Below are positions 1 through 11,704 of a DNA stretch of 64,000 nt, one piece after another. This stretch comes from Paenibacillus selenitireducens (lineage in GTDB: Bacteria > Bacillota > Bacilli > Paenibacillales > Paenibacillaceae). The stretch spans positions 27-64,026 of the forward strand of contig NZ_MSZX01000017.1 of assembly GCF_002021565.1 (NCBI RefSeq), written 5' to 3'. Positions within the stretch are counted from its first letter, which is position 1. Each line of letters opens with the position of its first letter. A model generated the notes under the pieces. That model was not told the DNA's origin and did not search any database. It worked only from the letters and a program-made list of their open reading frames with translations. The position numbers and the translations under genes are program-made.

Positions 1-1
1 T

Positions 2-2927
<2,926 letters not shown>

Positions 2928-3063
2928 TAATATTAATTCGCAAAAAGTTGTTTCGTATCTAGTTTTCAGGGAGCAAAACGCTGAAGCATAATTGCCAAGT
3001 GCAATGATGTTAAGCTTGTTGCTTATAGCATGTGGTAATGCTGTAACCTGACAAAAGCATACG

Positions 3064-3180
3064 TTTGGTGTCGATAGCGGAGGGGTTCCACGCGTACCCA
3101 TCCCGAACACGACCGTTAAGCCCTCTAGCGCCGATGGTACTTGGACCGCAGGGTCCTGGGAGAGTAGGACGATGCCAAGC
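3064..3180 (+). rRNA. 5S ribosomal RNA
   Basis: A 117-nt segment 136 bp after the 23S gene begins TTTGGTGTCGATAGCGG and ends GATGCCAAGC, so the two ends pair as helix I of 5S rRNA. It contains the conserved CCCGAACACG loop and GAGAGTAGGACG. No tRNA lies between 23S and 5S, and none follows 5S before the terminator. Confidence 0.97.
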
Positions 3181-3187
3181 AATAGAG

Positions 3188-3226
3188 ACCGCTGTTGAGA
3201 TGTAAATCTCGATAGCGGTTTTTTAT
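3188..3226 (+). terminator. rRNA operon terminator
   Basis: An ACCGCT...AGCGGT stem with an inner GAGAT/ATCTC pairing is followed directly by a T run. It sits eight bases after 5S rRNA and closes the rRNA operon. Confidence 0.9.
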
Positions 3227-3473
3227 TGTGGATAATCCCGTTTTCCACAATATTTTTCGAAAAATTATCAACAACCCCAATTTCTAAAAAAAGACTATCC
3301 ACAGGTTTCTGAGCTTCATTCATGTAATAACCCCCTGATTTATTCGATTGTACACAACTTTCGAGTTGGTATATAAAAATTCATTCACAACATCCACATC
3401 TTCGTCCACATCATGCACAGGTTTGTACACCGATTGTGTATGAGTCTGGCTCACCAACAAAAATTCATCCACA
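3227..3473. promoter_or_regulatory. Cluster of DnaA-box-like 9-mers
   Basis: The spacer between 5S rRNA and the sugar kinase holds a perfect DnaA box on the minus strand (TGTGGATAA, 3227-3235). On the plus strand there are single-mismatch boxes at 3241 (TTTTCCACA), 3265 (TTATCAACA), 3295 (CTATCCACA) and 3465 (TCATCCACA). Two-mismatch versions lie at 3381, 3390, 3402 and 3411. The density is far above chance for an AT-rich spacer of about 250 bp. It may titrate or load DnaA. No dnaA or dnaN gene is in the window, so calling it oriC is not supported. Confidence 0.5.
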
Positions 3474-3611
3474 GGTCACGATTTCAAGATTATTTATGTA
3501 TTTTAGATGCATCGAATGAGGAATTAAGCTATTCTATGGGTATTAATATAGAAGCAATAGTATATAGGTATATTTGTATATAATTTCATTATATTGAAGA
3601 GGTGTACATAA

Positions 3612-5102
3612 ATGTTGTTTATTGGGATTGATATTGGCACAACGAATAGTAAAGTGGGAATCGTGGACGCACATGGTCGCATGGTGACCTTGAAAAGCCG
3701 ACCTACGGTTTCCCACGTACATAAAGAAGGTTTTTCTTACTATGAACCTGAAGAAATATGGGGACATATTGCAAATATGCTTCAAGAAGTGACTTCAGAA
3801 GTGGATGCTAGTCAGATTACTTCGATTGGGATCACAAGTATGGCGGAAAGCGGCGTTATCCTTCATCAAGTGACAGGTCAGCCCCAATCGTTTTTCATGC
3901 CTTGGTTCGATACTTGCTCGGAGGAGCAATCAGATCGGATTGCGACAGGATCGGATGCGCTAGAACGATTTACAAAGACGGGATTAAAGATCTCTTTCAA
4001 AATGGGCCTCTCCAAAATATTATGGATACGAGATCGTGATCCAGAGGCATTAAAGGATGGAAAGTGGGTAAGTGTATCCGGGTATATTGCGTATCGACTT
4101 ACAGGTGTGATGGCTTGTGATTATACGCTAGCCACGAGAACTTTTGCATTTGATATGGAGAAGAAGGCTTGGGATACAGACTTTATACGTCATTTTGGCA
4201 TCGATCCGGATGTATTTCCACAAGTAGTTCCTAGCGGTACGCCGCTTGGATCAGTAACGGCTGTTGGTCAGGCTTTGGGATTACCACCGCACGTGAGTGT
4301 TGCGATAGCAGGGCATGATCACGTAAGTGCAGCACTTGCTGTAGGTGCGATAGCTCCAGGCGATGTGTATAACTCGATGGGTACGGCGGAAACGTTAGTT
4401 GGCATTGTGCGTGAACAGAAATTGGGTGAACAAGAATATCAATCGGGATTAGGTTATGGCATTCATGTGGTGCCTGGTTGCTATTTTTGGATGGGTGGTA
4501 ATTCTGCGTCCGGAGGCTCGGTGGAGTGGATTCGCGATATCGTGGGCCGTGACACCTTGAACTATGATACCGTCAAACAAGAAGTTGAGTCTTGCGAACC
4601 CGGACCAACAGGCATTCTTTATTATCCCTATTTAGCAGGTTGCGGCGCACCCACACCAGATACGCATGCGAGGGCGTCTTTTATCGGATTAGCGAAAAAT
4701 CATAAACGACCGCAGCTACTTAAGGCTATCCTTGAAGGAACGGCATATCAGCAAGAGTATATTCGGCGCCGAGCGGAAGAGATCACGCGACAGCCGATCC
4801 ATCACGTACGTGTCATTGGTGGGGGAGCTCGTTTGGAAGCTTGGCTTCGAATTAAGGCCGCGATCTCTGGGGTTGAATTCTTACTACCTAACATCGACGA
4901 AGCAGCATTGCTTGGAGCGGCGATGGTCGCAGCGATCGGTGCTCAGCACTATGCCAATGCGTCTGAAGCAGTCTCAGCGGTGCAGCAGGAGGGGCAACTT
5001 CGCCGCATCAGTTACGAGGAGCAAGAACATGAGGCGTACCAGCAGTTCTTCCATCATAAATTTGTTCCCATTCAAGCCCAGCTTCGGAATTGGAGAACCT
5101 AA
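3612..5102 (+). CDS. FGGY-family carbohydrate kinase
   Basis: This 496-residue cytosolic kinase phosphorylates a sugar or sugar acid with ATP. The N-terminal phosphate-1 motif GIDIGTTNSK begins near residue 4. The second half carries the AGHDH...YNSMGTAET segment of the FGGY C-terminal domain and the adenosine-binding VIGGGARLEAWL stretch. Length and layout fit gluconokinase/xylulokinase relatives, but the substrate cannot be read from the sequence. No transporter or sugar-pathway gene adjoins it. The ATG at 3612 follows AGAGGTG at about 8 nt. It stands alone between the rRNA operon and a separately promoted DUF1294 gene. Confidence 0.9.
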   Translation: MLFIGIDIGTTNSKVGIVDAHGRMVTLKSRPTVSHVHKEGFSYYEPEEIWGHIANMLQEVTSEVDASQITSIGITSMAESGVILHQVTGQPQSFFMPWFDTCSEEQSDRIATGSDALERFTKTGLKISFKMGLSKILWIRDRDPEALKDGKWVSVSGYIAYRLTGVMACDYTLATRTFAFDMEKKAWDTDFIRHFGIDPDVFPQVVPSGTPLGSVTAVGQALGLPPHVSVAIAGHDHVSAALAVGAIAPGDVYNSMGTAETLVGIVREQKLGEQEYQSGLGYGIHVVPGCYFWMGGNSASGGSVEWIRDIVGRDTLNYDTVKQEVESCEPGPTGILYYPYLAGCGAPTPDTHARASFIGLAKNHKRPQLLKAILEGTAYQQEYIRRRAEEITRQPIHHVRVIGGGARLEAWLRIKAAISGVEFLLPNIDEAALLGAAMVAAIGAQHYANASEAVSAVQQEGQLRRISYEEQEHEAYQQFFHHKFVPIQAQLRNWRT

Positions 5103-5157
5103 GAATCTAGTATCTTGTATATTGAATCTAAGTAAATAACGGGTTCCAAGGGCTGAT

Positions 5158-5186
5158 TTGTTTCGAAACTCGTTATCTACTATAAT
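5158..5186 (+). promoter_or_regulatory. Sigma-A-type promoter upstream of the DUF1294 gene
   Basis: TTGTTT, a 17-nt spacer and a perfect TATAAT precede the DUF1294 start by 33 nt. No other start codon lies between. Confidence 0.55.
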
Positions 5187-5219
5187 AGAAGTAGCAGTTA
5201 TCGAGATTTGGGGGTACCA

Positions 5220-5501
5220 ATGAATTCGTTACAACTCGTATGGTGTGTTATTTATGTCCTTATGAATATCATCGGATATACCGTCATGACCACCGATAAA
5301 AGACTCGCAAAGCAGCATCGGCGCAGAGTGCCGGAGCGCAGACTTTTTACGCTAGCAGCCTTAGGCGGCGGGTTAGGTTCTATCGTGGCGATGCAACGCA
5401 AGCGGCACAAGACAAAACATCTCAGCTTTCGCATCGGAATGCCATTGTTATTGATTGTTAATATCGTTACGTATAGTTACATCTATACACTTCTGAAATA
5501 A
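5220..5501 (+). CDS. DUF1294 family small membrane protein
   Basis: A 93-residue protein with hydrophobic segments at about 3-20 and 70-92 and a basic loop between them (KRLAKQHRRRVPERRL). The RVPERRLFTLAALGGGLGS stretch and the later KHKTKHLSFRIGMP-type ending are the hallmark of the DUF1294 family, whose function is unknown. The ATG at 5220 is preferred because GGGGGT sits 5 nt upstream. An in-frame TTG at 5208 would add four residues. The gene has its own promoter and is followed 37 bp later by uspA. Confidence 0.85.
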   Translation: MNSLQLVWCVIYVLMNIIGYTVMTTDKRLAKQHRRRVPERRLFTLAALGGGLGSIVAMQRKRHKTKHLSFRIGMPLLLIVNIVTYSYIYTLLK

Positions 5502-5538
5502 CCCGAATCGGATCTGCTCACTACAACAAGGGAAGCGA

Positions 5539-5982
5539 GTGATTTCAATGCTATTCTCTAAAGTATTAGTACCCTATGACGGTTCACCACAATCCAAAAA
5601 AGCGTTAGAAACGGCTAAAGAATTGATACAACTGAATCCGAATGCGAAGCTGGAAGTTTTACATGTGTACGATTATATGCGTATGTACATGGCAGATTCC
5701 ATGCTGACGGTACCTAGCAGTGTGAATATGGAGCAATTTGAACTCGCTGAGCAAATGACCGAAGATGCGCGGAAGCTTGTCGCAACGGTAAGCAACGAGA
5801 CACATGTTGAAATGCGTCAAGGCTCTCCAGCCAAAACGATTTTGGACTATGCAAAAGAAGTGAAATGTGACTTTATCGTTATCGGTTGCCGCGGATTAGG
5901 GGCGATTGGTGAAATGGTATTGGGCAGTGTCAGCCATAATGTGGTACAGCATGCTCGTGTGCCGGTATTGGTCGTTAAATAA
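5539..5982 (+). CDS. Universal stress protein, UspA family
   Basis: A 147-residue single-domain Usp protein. The N-terminal FSKVLVPYDGS strand-loop and the C-terminal GCRGLGAIGEMVLGSVSHNVV match the ATP-binding G-2x-G-9x-G(S) signature, so it should be an ATP-binding, dimeric cytosolic stress protein. A GTG start at 5539 has AAGGGA 5 nt upstream. The ATG at 5548 would shorten it by three residues with a poorer spacing of 14 nt. A long hairpin follows the stop codon. Confidence 0.9.
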   Translation: MISMLFSKVLVPYDGSPQSKKALETAKELIQLNPNAKLEVLHVYDYMRMYMADSMLTVPSSVNMEQFELAEQMTEDARKLVATVSNETHVEMRQGSPAKTILDYAKEVKCDFIVIGCRGLGAIGEMVLGSVSHNVVQHARVPVLVVK

Positions 5983-6005
5983 CTAGATTACAATACATGT
6001 AACCC

Positions 6006-6039
6006 ACAAGCTGGTGTCTGATTTCAGGCACCAGCTTGT
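6006..6039 (+). terminator. Long hairpin after uspA, probable terminator
   Basis: ACAAGCTGGTG pairs perfectly with CACCAGCTTGT and the pairing continues inward almost to the loop. There is no clear T tract, so it may be a weak or bidirectional terminator or an mRNA stabiliser. Confidence 0.55.
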
Positions 6040-6108
6040 TACGTATATAGGGTTACCAATGGTATAATTATGGGGAATAATGTCGCTATAAAAGCAAAGG
6101 AGTGCAGC

Positions 6109-8262
6109 ATGAAATCATTAGTATTAGCGGAAAAGCCCTCGGTCGCGAGGGAGATTGCCCGCGTGATGGGCAGTCATCAGAAACATAAGAGCTATTTTGA
6201 AGGACCAAAATATGTTGTGACATGGGCGCTAGGACATCTCGTCGGACTCGCAGAGCCTGAAGATTATGATGTGAAATACCGGACATGGGAACTCGAACAT
6301 TTACCCATTATGCCGGAGAAAATGAAACTCAAGGTGCTGCGCGAAACGTCGCATCAGTTCAAGGCGGTCCAGCATTTGGCTGGGCGTCAAGATATCGGTG
6401 AATTAATTATCGCAACCGATGCCGCACGCGAGGGAGAATTACTCGCACGGTGGATCATGACCATGGTGAAGTGGAAGAAGCCGTTCCATCGGCTATGGAT
6501 TTCTTCGCAGACGGACAAAGCCATACGTGAAGGATTTGCGAATCTCAAGCCAGGTTCCCAATATAATCGGCTGTATGAATCCGCACGCTGTCGTGCCGAA
6601 GCCGATTGGCTGATCGGTCTGAATGTGACACGAGCGTTGACTACGAAATATAACGCACAATTATCTGCGGGTCGCGTCCAAACCCCATCCTTAGGGATGA
6701 TTATGGATCGTGAGCATGAAATCCGTAATTTCCGCTCTGCCGAATACCATACGCTTCAAGGCGAATTCGGAGAATTCCAGGCACAATGGCGACCGAAAGG
6801 CGGCCAAGGAGATGGGCGGATTTTTGATGAGAAGCAGGCAGAGGTGTTACGCAGCAAAGTCGATGGGAAGAAAGGGAAAGTCCTCTCGGTGAAAAAGAAT
6901 GAGAAGAACGAACCCCATCCATTGGCGTATGATCTCACGGAATTGCAGCGAGATGCGAATAAACGTTACGGCTTTTCGGCGAAGCAGACGTCTAATGTGC
7001 TTCAAAAGCTGTATGAACAGCATAAGCTTGTGACGTATCCGCGCACAGATTCTCGGTATTTATCCAGCGATATGACGGATACGCTACCAGAGCGCATTCG
7101 GTCAGTTGCTGTAGGACCCTATGCTTCCATTGCGAAGCCGTTATTACGTGGTAAGCTTCCAATAACACGTCGTGTCGTGGATGATTCCAAGGTATCGGAT
7201 CACCATGCGATTATTCCGACGGATCAGACGGTGATTCTATCTGCGCTATCTAATGAGGAACGTAAATTGTACGACCTGATAGTCAGAAGATTTCTCGCGT
7301 TATTCTATCCTGCAGCCCGCTATGAAATGACGGCCCTCACGATCGAGGTCGAAGGGGAGACGTTCACGACGCGCGGTAAAACCGTTCTTCAATCCGGATG
7401 GAAAGAAGTTTATGGACAAGATGACGATTGGGACGATGAAGATGAAGATACAAATACAGGCGCGCGAGAAGATAGAGGAGCTACGCAATTGTTGCCAAGC
7501 CTACGTGAAGGGGCAGCGGTTGAATTGAAGCGTGCGGCTCTCCGCAAAGATCGGACGCAACCGCCTAAACGATACACGGAAGCTTCTTTGTTAGGACAAA
7601 TGGAGAAGTACGGTCTTGGAACACCAGCGACGCGGGCAGATATTATTGAGAAACTCGTCTCGAGTGATACGATTGAACGTCAAGGTTCCAGCTTGCATCC
7701 CACAGGAAAAGGAACACAATTGATTGAGCTTGTTGCCAGTGAATTGAGAACCCCTGAACTAACCGCGAAATGGGAACAGGAGCTTGAGAAGATTGCACGT
7801 GGACAAGGTGGTACAGAACCGTTCATGAAAGGCATTCGGGAGATGGCAGATAGTCTGGTCCGCGGTGTAAAACAAAGTGATGCAGAATATAAACCGCATA
7901 ACCTTCTGAATTCCCGTTGTCCTGAATGCGGAGAGAAGCTGATGGAGAAGAAGGGAAAACGCGGTAAAATGCTCGTATGTTCGAGCAGCGATTGCAGCTA
8001 CCGTCGTTCCGGTGAGAAACAACTCTCCAACCGACGTTGCCTGCAATGCCATAAGAAGATGGAATTGAAGACAGGGAAAGCGGGTAAATATGTTCAATGC
8101 TTAGGCTGTAATATCATTGAGATGCTTGATGGAGAAGGCGGCGGCCGCGTGAACAAACGGGAGCAGCAGCGGTTGGTGAAGCAATATGAGAAATCCGAAA
8201 GTATGGGGTCCAGTTTAGGGGATGCGTTAAAGGCAGCGCTTGAGCAAAAAGGGAAACAATAA
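6109..8262 (+). CDS. topB: DNA topoisomerase III
   Basis: A 717-residue type IA topoisomerase. The N-terminal TOPRIM domain shows VLAEKPSVAREIARV and the acidic IATDAAREGELLARW motif. The catalytic tyrosine is Tyr310 in LVTYPRTDSRYLS. The C-terminus carries two zinc-ribbon modules (CPECGEKL...CSSSDC and CLQCHKKM...CLGC), as in Firmicutes TopB. It relaxes and decatenates DNA, acting at replication and recombination intermediates. The ATG at 6109 is chosen because AAAGGAG lies 6-7 nt upstream. A longer frame from 6070 adds 13 residues unlike the family. The gene is monocistronic and ends just before the pur control region. Confidence 0.96.
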   Translation: MKSLVLAEKPSVAREIARVMGSHQKHKSYFEGPKYVVTWALGHLVGLAEPEDYDVKYRTWELEHLPIMPEKMKLKVLRETSHQFKAVQHLAGRQDIGELIIATDAAREGELLARWIMTMVKWKKPFHRLWISSQTDKAIREGFANLKPGSQYNRLYESARCRAEADWLIGLNVTRALTTKYNAQLSAGRVQTPSLGMIMDREHEIRNFRSAEYHTLQGEFGEFQAQWRPKGGQGDGRIFDEKQAEVLRSKVDGKKGKVLSVKKNEKNEPHPLAYDLTELQRDANKRYGFSAKQTSNVLQKLYEQHKLVTYPRTDSRYLSSDMTDTLPERIRSVAVGPYASIAKPLLRGKLPITRRVVDDSKVSDHHAIIPTDQTVILSALSNEERKLYDLIVRRFLALFYPAARYEMTALTIEVEGETFTTRGKTVLQSGWKEVYGQDDDWDDEDEDTNTGAREDRGATQLLPSLREGAAVELKRAALRKDRTQPPKRYTEASLLGQMEKYGLGTPATRADIIEKLVSSDTIERQGSSLHPTGKGTQLIELVASELRTPELTAKWEQELEKIARGQGGTEPFMKGIREMADSLVRGVKQSDAEYKPHNLLNSRCPECGEKLMEKKGKRGKMLVCSSSDCSYRRSGEKQLSNRRCLQCHKKMELKTGKAGKYVQCLGCNIIEMLDGEGGGRVNKREQQRLVKQYEKSESMGSSLGDALKAALEQKGKQ

Positions 8263-8276
8263 TAAACAGCTTAAAA

Positions 8277-8313
8277 ACGAACTTTTAATTATCAGAATAT
8301 TGTTAATGTTCGT
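8277..8313 (+). promoter_or_regulatory. Putative PurR box pair of the pur operon
   Basis: Two inverted half-sites, ACGAACTTT at 8277 and AATGTTCGT at 8305, place CGAA and TTCG cores 27 nt apart. This is the inverted CGAA/TTCG geometry of Bacillus PurBoxes. They lie just upstream of the -35 element. In B. subtilis PurR represses at such boxes and PRPP relieves it. The function here is inferred from sequence and position. Confidence 0.65.
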
Positions 8314-8320
8314 CTTTAAG

Positions 8321-8350
8321 TTGACATACAATGTAATGGACTGTTAAACT
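8321..8350 (+). promoter_or_regulatory. pur operon sigma-A promoter
   Basis: A perfect TTGACA (8321-8326) is followed by an 18-nt spacer and TAAACT (8345-8350). It predicts a transcript start near 8357, about 27 nt before the riboswitch. Confidence 0.75.
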
Positions 8351-8383
8351 AGGGATGTTAAGTGGCGAGCCACGAAATATAAG

Positions 8384-8453
8384 AACTCGTATAATTATGG
8401 GGATACGGCCCGAAGTTTCTACCCAAAGACCTTAAATTTTTGGACTACGAGTG
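8384..8453 (+). promoter_or_regulatory. Guanine (purine) riboswitch aptamer
   Basis: P1 is closed by ACTCGT (8385) and ACGAGT (8447). The core contains the conserved TATAAT after P1, GGATACGGCCCGAAGTTTCTACCC and the GGACTACGAG 3' strand. The base that pairs with the ligand is C in GGACTAC, not T, which marks a guanine/hypoxanthine sensor. Guanine binding should stabilise P1 and favour the downstream terminator. Confidence 0.93.
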
Positions 8454-8616
8454 AAAGTGATGCTTCTTGCTAGGACAGGGATTAGCTTCTGCCTCTGACT
8501 GTCGAATCACGTCGGAGATGATGCGGAACTTGTCGAGTCGACTGTGTAGTATCGCCGTCTATGATGGTAGATGACGCAGCTTGAGCCACTCTTTCATTTC
8601 AGCATTCCAACAATGG

Positions 8617-8669
8617 TCCGAAGATAGAACTTTGTGTACGGGGTACACCTATCTTGGGATCTTTTTTTG
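8617..8669 (+). terminator. Riboswitch-linked attenuator terminator
   Basis: AAGATAG pairs with CTATCTT around an inner GTGTA/TACAC hairpin, then a run of seven Ts follows. It lies about 165 nt after the aptamer, a longer linker than in the classical xpt or pur leaders. The linker is rich in short self-complementary stretches. Confidence 0.8.
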
Positions 8670-8740
8670 TCGATACATGAATTGTAAGAACTTTATTGAT
8701 CATATAGCTATCCATCCATCTTATGAAAGTGGGTCATAAC

Positions 8741-9226
8741 ATGTCAGTTCAAGTAGGCGTCATTATGGGCAGCCAGTCCGATTGGGAGACCATGAAGCAT
8801 GCATGCAATGTGCTTGATGAATTATCCATCCCTTATGAAAAGAAAGTCGTATCTGCACATCGCACACCGGATTTAATGTTCGACTATGCAGAGCATGCAG
8901 CAGAACGCGGCTTAAAAGTCATCATCGCGGGTGCGGGGGGCGCAGCCCATCTTCCGGGCATGGTCGCAGCGAAGACGCTTGTTCCCGTCATTGGTGTGCC
9001 GGTGAAGTCGTCTACTTTGAACGGACTTGATTCATTATTGTCGATCGTGCAAATGCCGGGAGGCATTCCGGTTGCAACGGTAGCTATCGGTACCGCTGGC
9101 GCGACGAATGCAGGACTTTTAGCAGGACAAATTCTAGGAGCTTTTGATGCCGAGGTGCAAGCGCGTGTACAAGCGCGTCGTGATGCGATTCGGGAACAAG
9201 TCTTAGAAAGCAGTGATTCGCTATGA
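8741..9226 (+). CDS. purE: N5-carboxyaminoimidazole ribonucleotide mutase
   Basis: A 161-residue class I PurE that converts N5-CAIR to CAIR in de novo purine synthesis. GSQSDWETM near the N-terminus, SAHRTP and [12 protein letters not shown] are the CO2/CAIR active-site motifs. The ATG at 8741 has AGTGGGT about 6 nt upstream and gives the usual length. An in-frame ATG at 8723 lacks a ribosome site. It is the first gene of the operon and overlaps purK by four bases. Confidence 0.96.
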   Translation: MSVQVGVIMGSQSDWETMKHACNVLDELSIPYEKKVVSAHRTPDLMFDYAEHAAERGLKVIIAGAGGAAHLPGMVAAKTLVPVIGVPVKSSTLNGLDSLLSIVQMPGGIPVATVAIGTAGATNAGLLAGQILGAFDAEVQARVQARRDAIREQVLESSDSL

Positions 9227-10383
9227 TGCAAGAGAAAGTTATTTTACCCGGGTCAACGATTGGCATCTTGGGTGGCGGACAGCTTGGACGAATGATGGCG
9301 CTCTCGGGTAGTAACCTTGGTTATCGATTTGTCACATTAGATCCAACACCGGATGCACCGTGTGGTCAAATTGCGGAACAGATTACGGCGGGATATGACG
9401 ATGTTGAGGCTGCAAGGCAATTAGCGGCGAAGGCAGATGTTATAACTTACGAGTTCGAGAATGTCGATGCCGGAGTGGCTGCGATGTTAATGACAGAATC
9501 GTACGTCCCGCAAGGCAGTGAACTGCTCTATACGACACAGCACCGGTTACGTGAGAAGCGTGCGATTGAAGCCGCAGGGGTAAAAGTTGCACCATATGCA
9601 GAAATTACATGTGTGGAAGATTTAAGACAAGCGGTTGAGCGCTTTGGCTTACCTTGTGTATTGAAGACCGCGACAGGCGGTTATGATGGCAAAGGGCAGT
9701 GGGTGATTCGTTCACTCGACGAGATTCAAGAAGCTTACGAGACACTGGCTCAAGCCAAAACAGAGTTGGTGCTCGAACAGTTCATTCGTTTTACGAAGGA
9801 ATTGTCCGTCATTGCAGCGCGCAGCCCGCGCGGTGAAGTCAAAGCTTTCCCAGTAGCTGAGAACATTCACGTGGATAATATTCTGCATCTATCCATTGTA
9901 CCTGCTCGTGTGCCTTTTGATACGCAGGATCATGCGGAAGCGTTGGCTATCCGAATTGCGGAGTCGATGAACGTGGTAGGACTTATCGCCGTGGAGATGT
10001 TTTTGACGGAAGACGGAGAACTTTTTGTGAATGAAGTAGCGCCAAGACCGCATAATTCGGGGCATTATACGATGGAAGCATGCCGGACGTCGCAGTTCGA
10101 ACAGCATGTTCGTGCCGTATGTAATTTACCTCTCGGGGATACCTCTTTAATCACGCCTGTTGTGATGGTGAATGTGCTCGGTGAGCATGTAGAACCTTTG
10201 GTTGCGCGTATGGCGCAGATCGATACAGAAGCATCAAGCTTAAATGTAGCCCCGAAAGTTCATTTATATGGAAAACAAGAAGCCAAAGAAAAGCGCAAGA
10301 TGGGACATGTGAATATCTTAGCGGATCATTTGGACGATGCATTGACTTGGGTTGAAAAAACAAACATTTGGAGGAAGAAATAA
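9223..10383 (+). CDS. purK: N5-carboxyaminoimidazole ribonucleotide synthase
   Basis: A 386-residue ATP-grasp enzyme that makes N5-CAIR from AIR, ATP and bicarbonate for PurE. The N-terminal [13 protein letters not shown] is the PurK nucleotide-fold signature. [13 protein letters not shown] is the ATP-grasp loop and [18 protein letters not shown] the metal/ATP site. The ATG at 9223 overlaps the purE stop, implying translational coupling. purB starts directly after its stop codon. Confidence 0.96.
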   Translation: MMQEKVILPGSTIGILGGGQLGRMMALSGSNLGYRFVTLDPTPDAPCGQIAEQITAGYDDVEAARQLAAKADVITYEFENVDAGVAAMLMTESYVPQGSELLYTTQHRLREKRAIEAAGVKVAPYAEITCVEDLRQAVERFGLPCVLKTATGGYDGKGQWVIRSLDEIQEAYETLAQAKTELVLEQFIRFTKELSVIAARSPRGEVKAFPVAENIHVDNILHLSIVPARVPFDTQDHAEALAIRIAESMNVVGLIAVEMFLTEDGELFVNEVAPRPHNSGHYTMEACRTSQFEQHVRAVCNLPLGDTSLITPVVMVNVLGEHVEPLVARMAQIDTEASSLNVAPKVHLYGKQEAKEKRKMGHVNILADHLDDALTWVEKTNIWRKK

Positions 10384-11679
10384 ATGTTAGAACGTTACAG
10401 CAGACCGGAAATGAGAGCGATTTGGACAGAAGAAAATAAATTCAAGGCTTGGTTGGAAGTTGAACTTTGCGCTTGCGAAGCATGGGCTGAGCTTGGCGTT
10501 ATTCCGAAAGAAGATGTTGTGGCATTGCGTAAGAATGCAAGCTTCGATATCGACCGTATTTATGAAATTGAACAAGAAACGCGTCATGACGTGATTGCCT
10601 TTACACGTGCGGTATCTGAATCCCTTGGTGATGAGCGTAAATGGGTTCATTATGGATTAACGTCCACAGACGTCGTGGATACGGCGCTTGGCTACCTGCT
10701 GCTTCAGGCGAATGAAATTTTGGAGAAGGACATTCTGAACTTCATCGAAATTTTGAAAAACCAAGCCATTCAATACAAAGATACGCCGATGATGGGACGT
10801 ACGCACGGGGTACATGCGGAGCCAACGACATTTGGTCTGAAAATGGCGTTATGGTATGAAGAAATGAAACGGAACTTGGAGCGTTTCCGCAATGCTGCAG
10901 ACCGTGTGCAATACGGTAAAATGTCCGGTGCTGTAGGAACATATGCCAACATCGATCCATCCGTTGAAAAATTCGTATGTGCGAAGTTAGGCACGACAGC
11001 GGCGCCAATCTCTACACAAACGTTGCAACGTGACCGTCATGCGGAATATATGTCCGTATTGGCACTTATCGCAACTAGCTTGGATAAATTCGCTACGGAA
11101 ATTCGTGCACTGCAAAAGAGTGAATTCCGTGAAGTGGAAGAGCCATTTGGCAAAGGTCAAAAAGGATCATCTGCGATGCCGCATAAACGTAACCCAATCG
11201 GTTGCGAGAATATTTCCGGTTTGGCTCGCGTCATTCGCGGCCATATGTTCTCGGCTTATGAAAATGTACCATTGTGGCATGAGCGCGACATCTCGCACTC
11301 TTCGGTAGAACGTATTATTTTGCCAGATGCAACGATGCTGTTGAACTATATGTTGAACCGCTTGGGCAACATCTTGAAGAATCTAACGGTATTCCCAGAG
11401 AACATGAAACGCAACATGCAAAGTACGTATGGCGTACCTTTCTCCGGTCGTGTCATGACGAAGCTGATTGATAAAGGCTTCAGCCGTGAGCAAGCTTACG
11501 ATACGGTGCAGCCGCGTGCGATGCAAGCATGGGAAGAACAACGCAGCTTCCGTGACATTATTGAAGGAACACCTGCGATTACGGAAGTATTGAGTGCGGA
11601 AGAGATTGCGGATGCATTCAATCCTGCATGGCATTTGAAGCATGTGGATACGATTTTTGAAAACCTAGGATTGAAATAG
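10384..11679 (+). CDS. purB: Adenylosuccinate lyase
   Basis: A 431-residue member of the fumarase/aspartase superfamily that cleaves SAICAR to AICAR plus fumarate and adenylosuccinate to AMP. The superfamily signature [11 protein letters not shown] is intact in the second half. [14 protein letters not shown] carries the catalytic histidine region and [10 protein letters not shown] the N-terminal substrate loop. GGAGGAAGAAATAA precedes the ATG and overlaps the end of purK. Confidence 0.97.
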   Translation: MLERYSRPEMRAIWTEENKFKAWLEVELCACEAWAELGVIPKEDVVALRKNASFDIDRIYEIEQETRHDVIAFTRAVSESLGDERKWVHYGLTSTDVVDTALGYLLLQANEILEKDILNFIEILKNQAIQYKDTPMMGRTHGVHAEPTTFGLKMALWYEEMKRNLERFRNAADRVQYGKMSGAVGTYANIDPSVEKFVCAKLGTTAAPISTQTLQRDRHAEYMSVLALIATSLDKFATEIRALQKSEFREVEEPFGKGQKGSSAMPHKRNPIGCENISGLARVIRGHMFSAYENVPLWHERDISHSSVERIILPDATMLLNYMLNRLGNILKNLTVFPENMKRNMQSTYGVPFSGRVMTKLIDKGFSREQAYDTVQPRAMQAWEEQRSFRDIIEGTPAITEVLSAEEIADAFNPAWHLKHVDTIFENLGLK

Positions 11680-11704
11680 AACAGGGTAGAAGGGGAGGAA
11701 CAAC

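Noticed and set aside
2928-3063. tRNA genes in the 23S-5S spacer or after 5S
   Set aside because: No cloverleaf or TTCRANY T-loop pattern was found in either spacer.
3227-3611. Interpretation of the DnaA-box cluster as the replication origin
   Set aside because: No dnaA, dnaN, rpmH or gyrase genes are in the window, and a DNA unwinding element was not identified.
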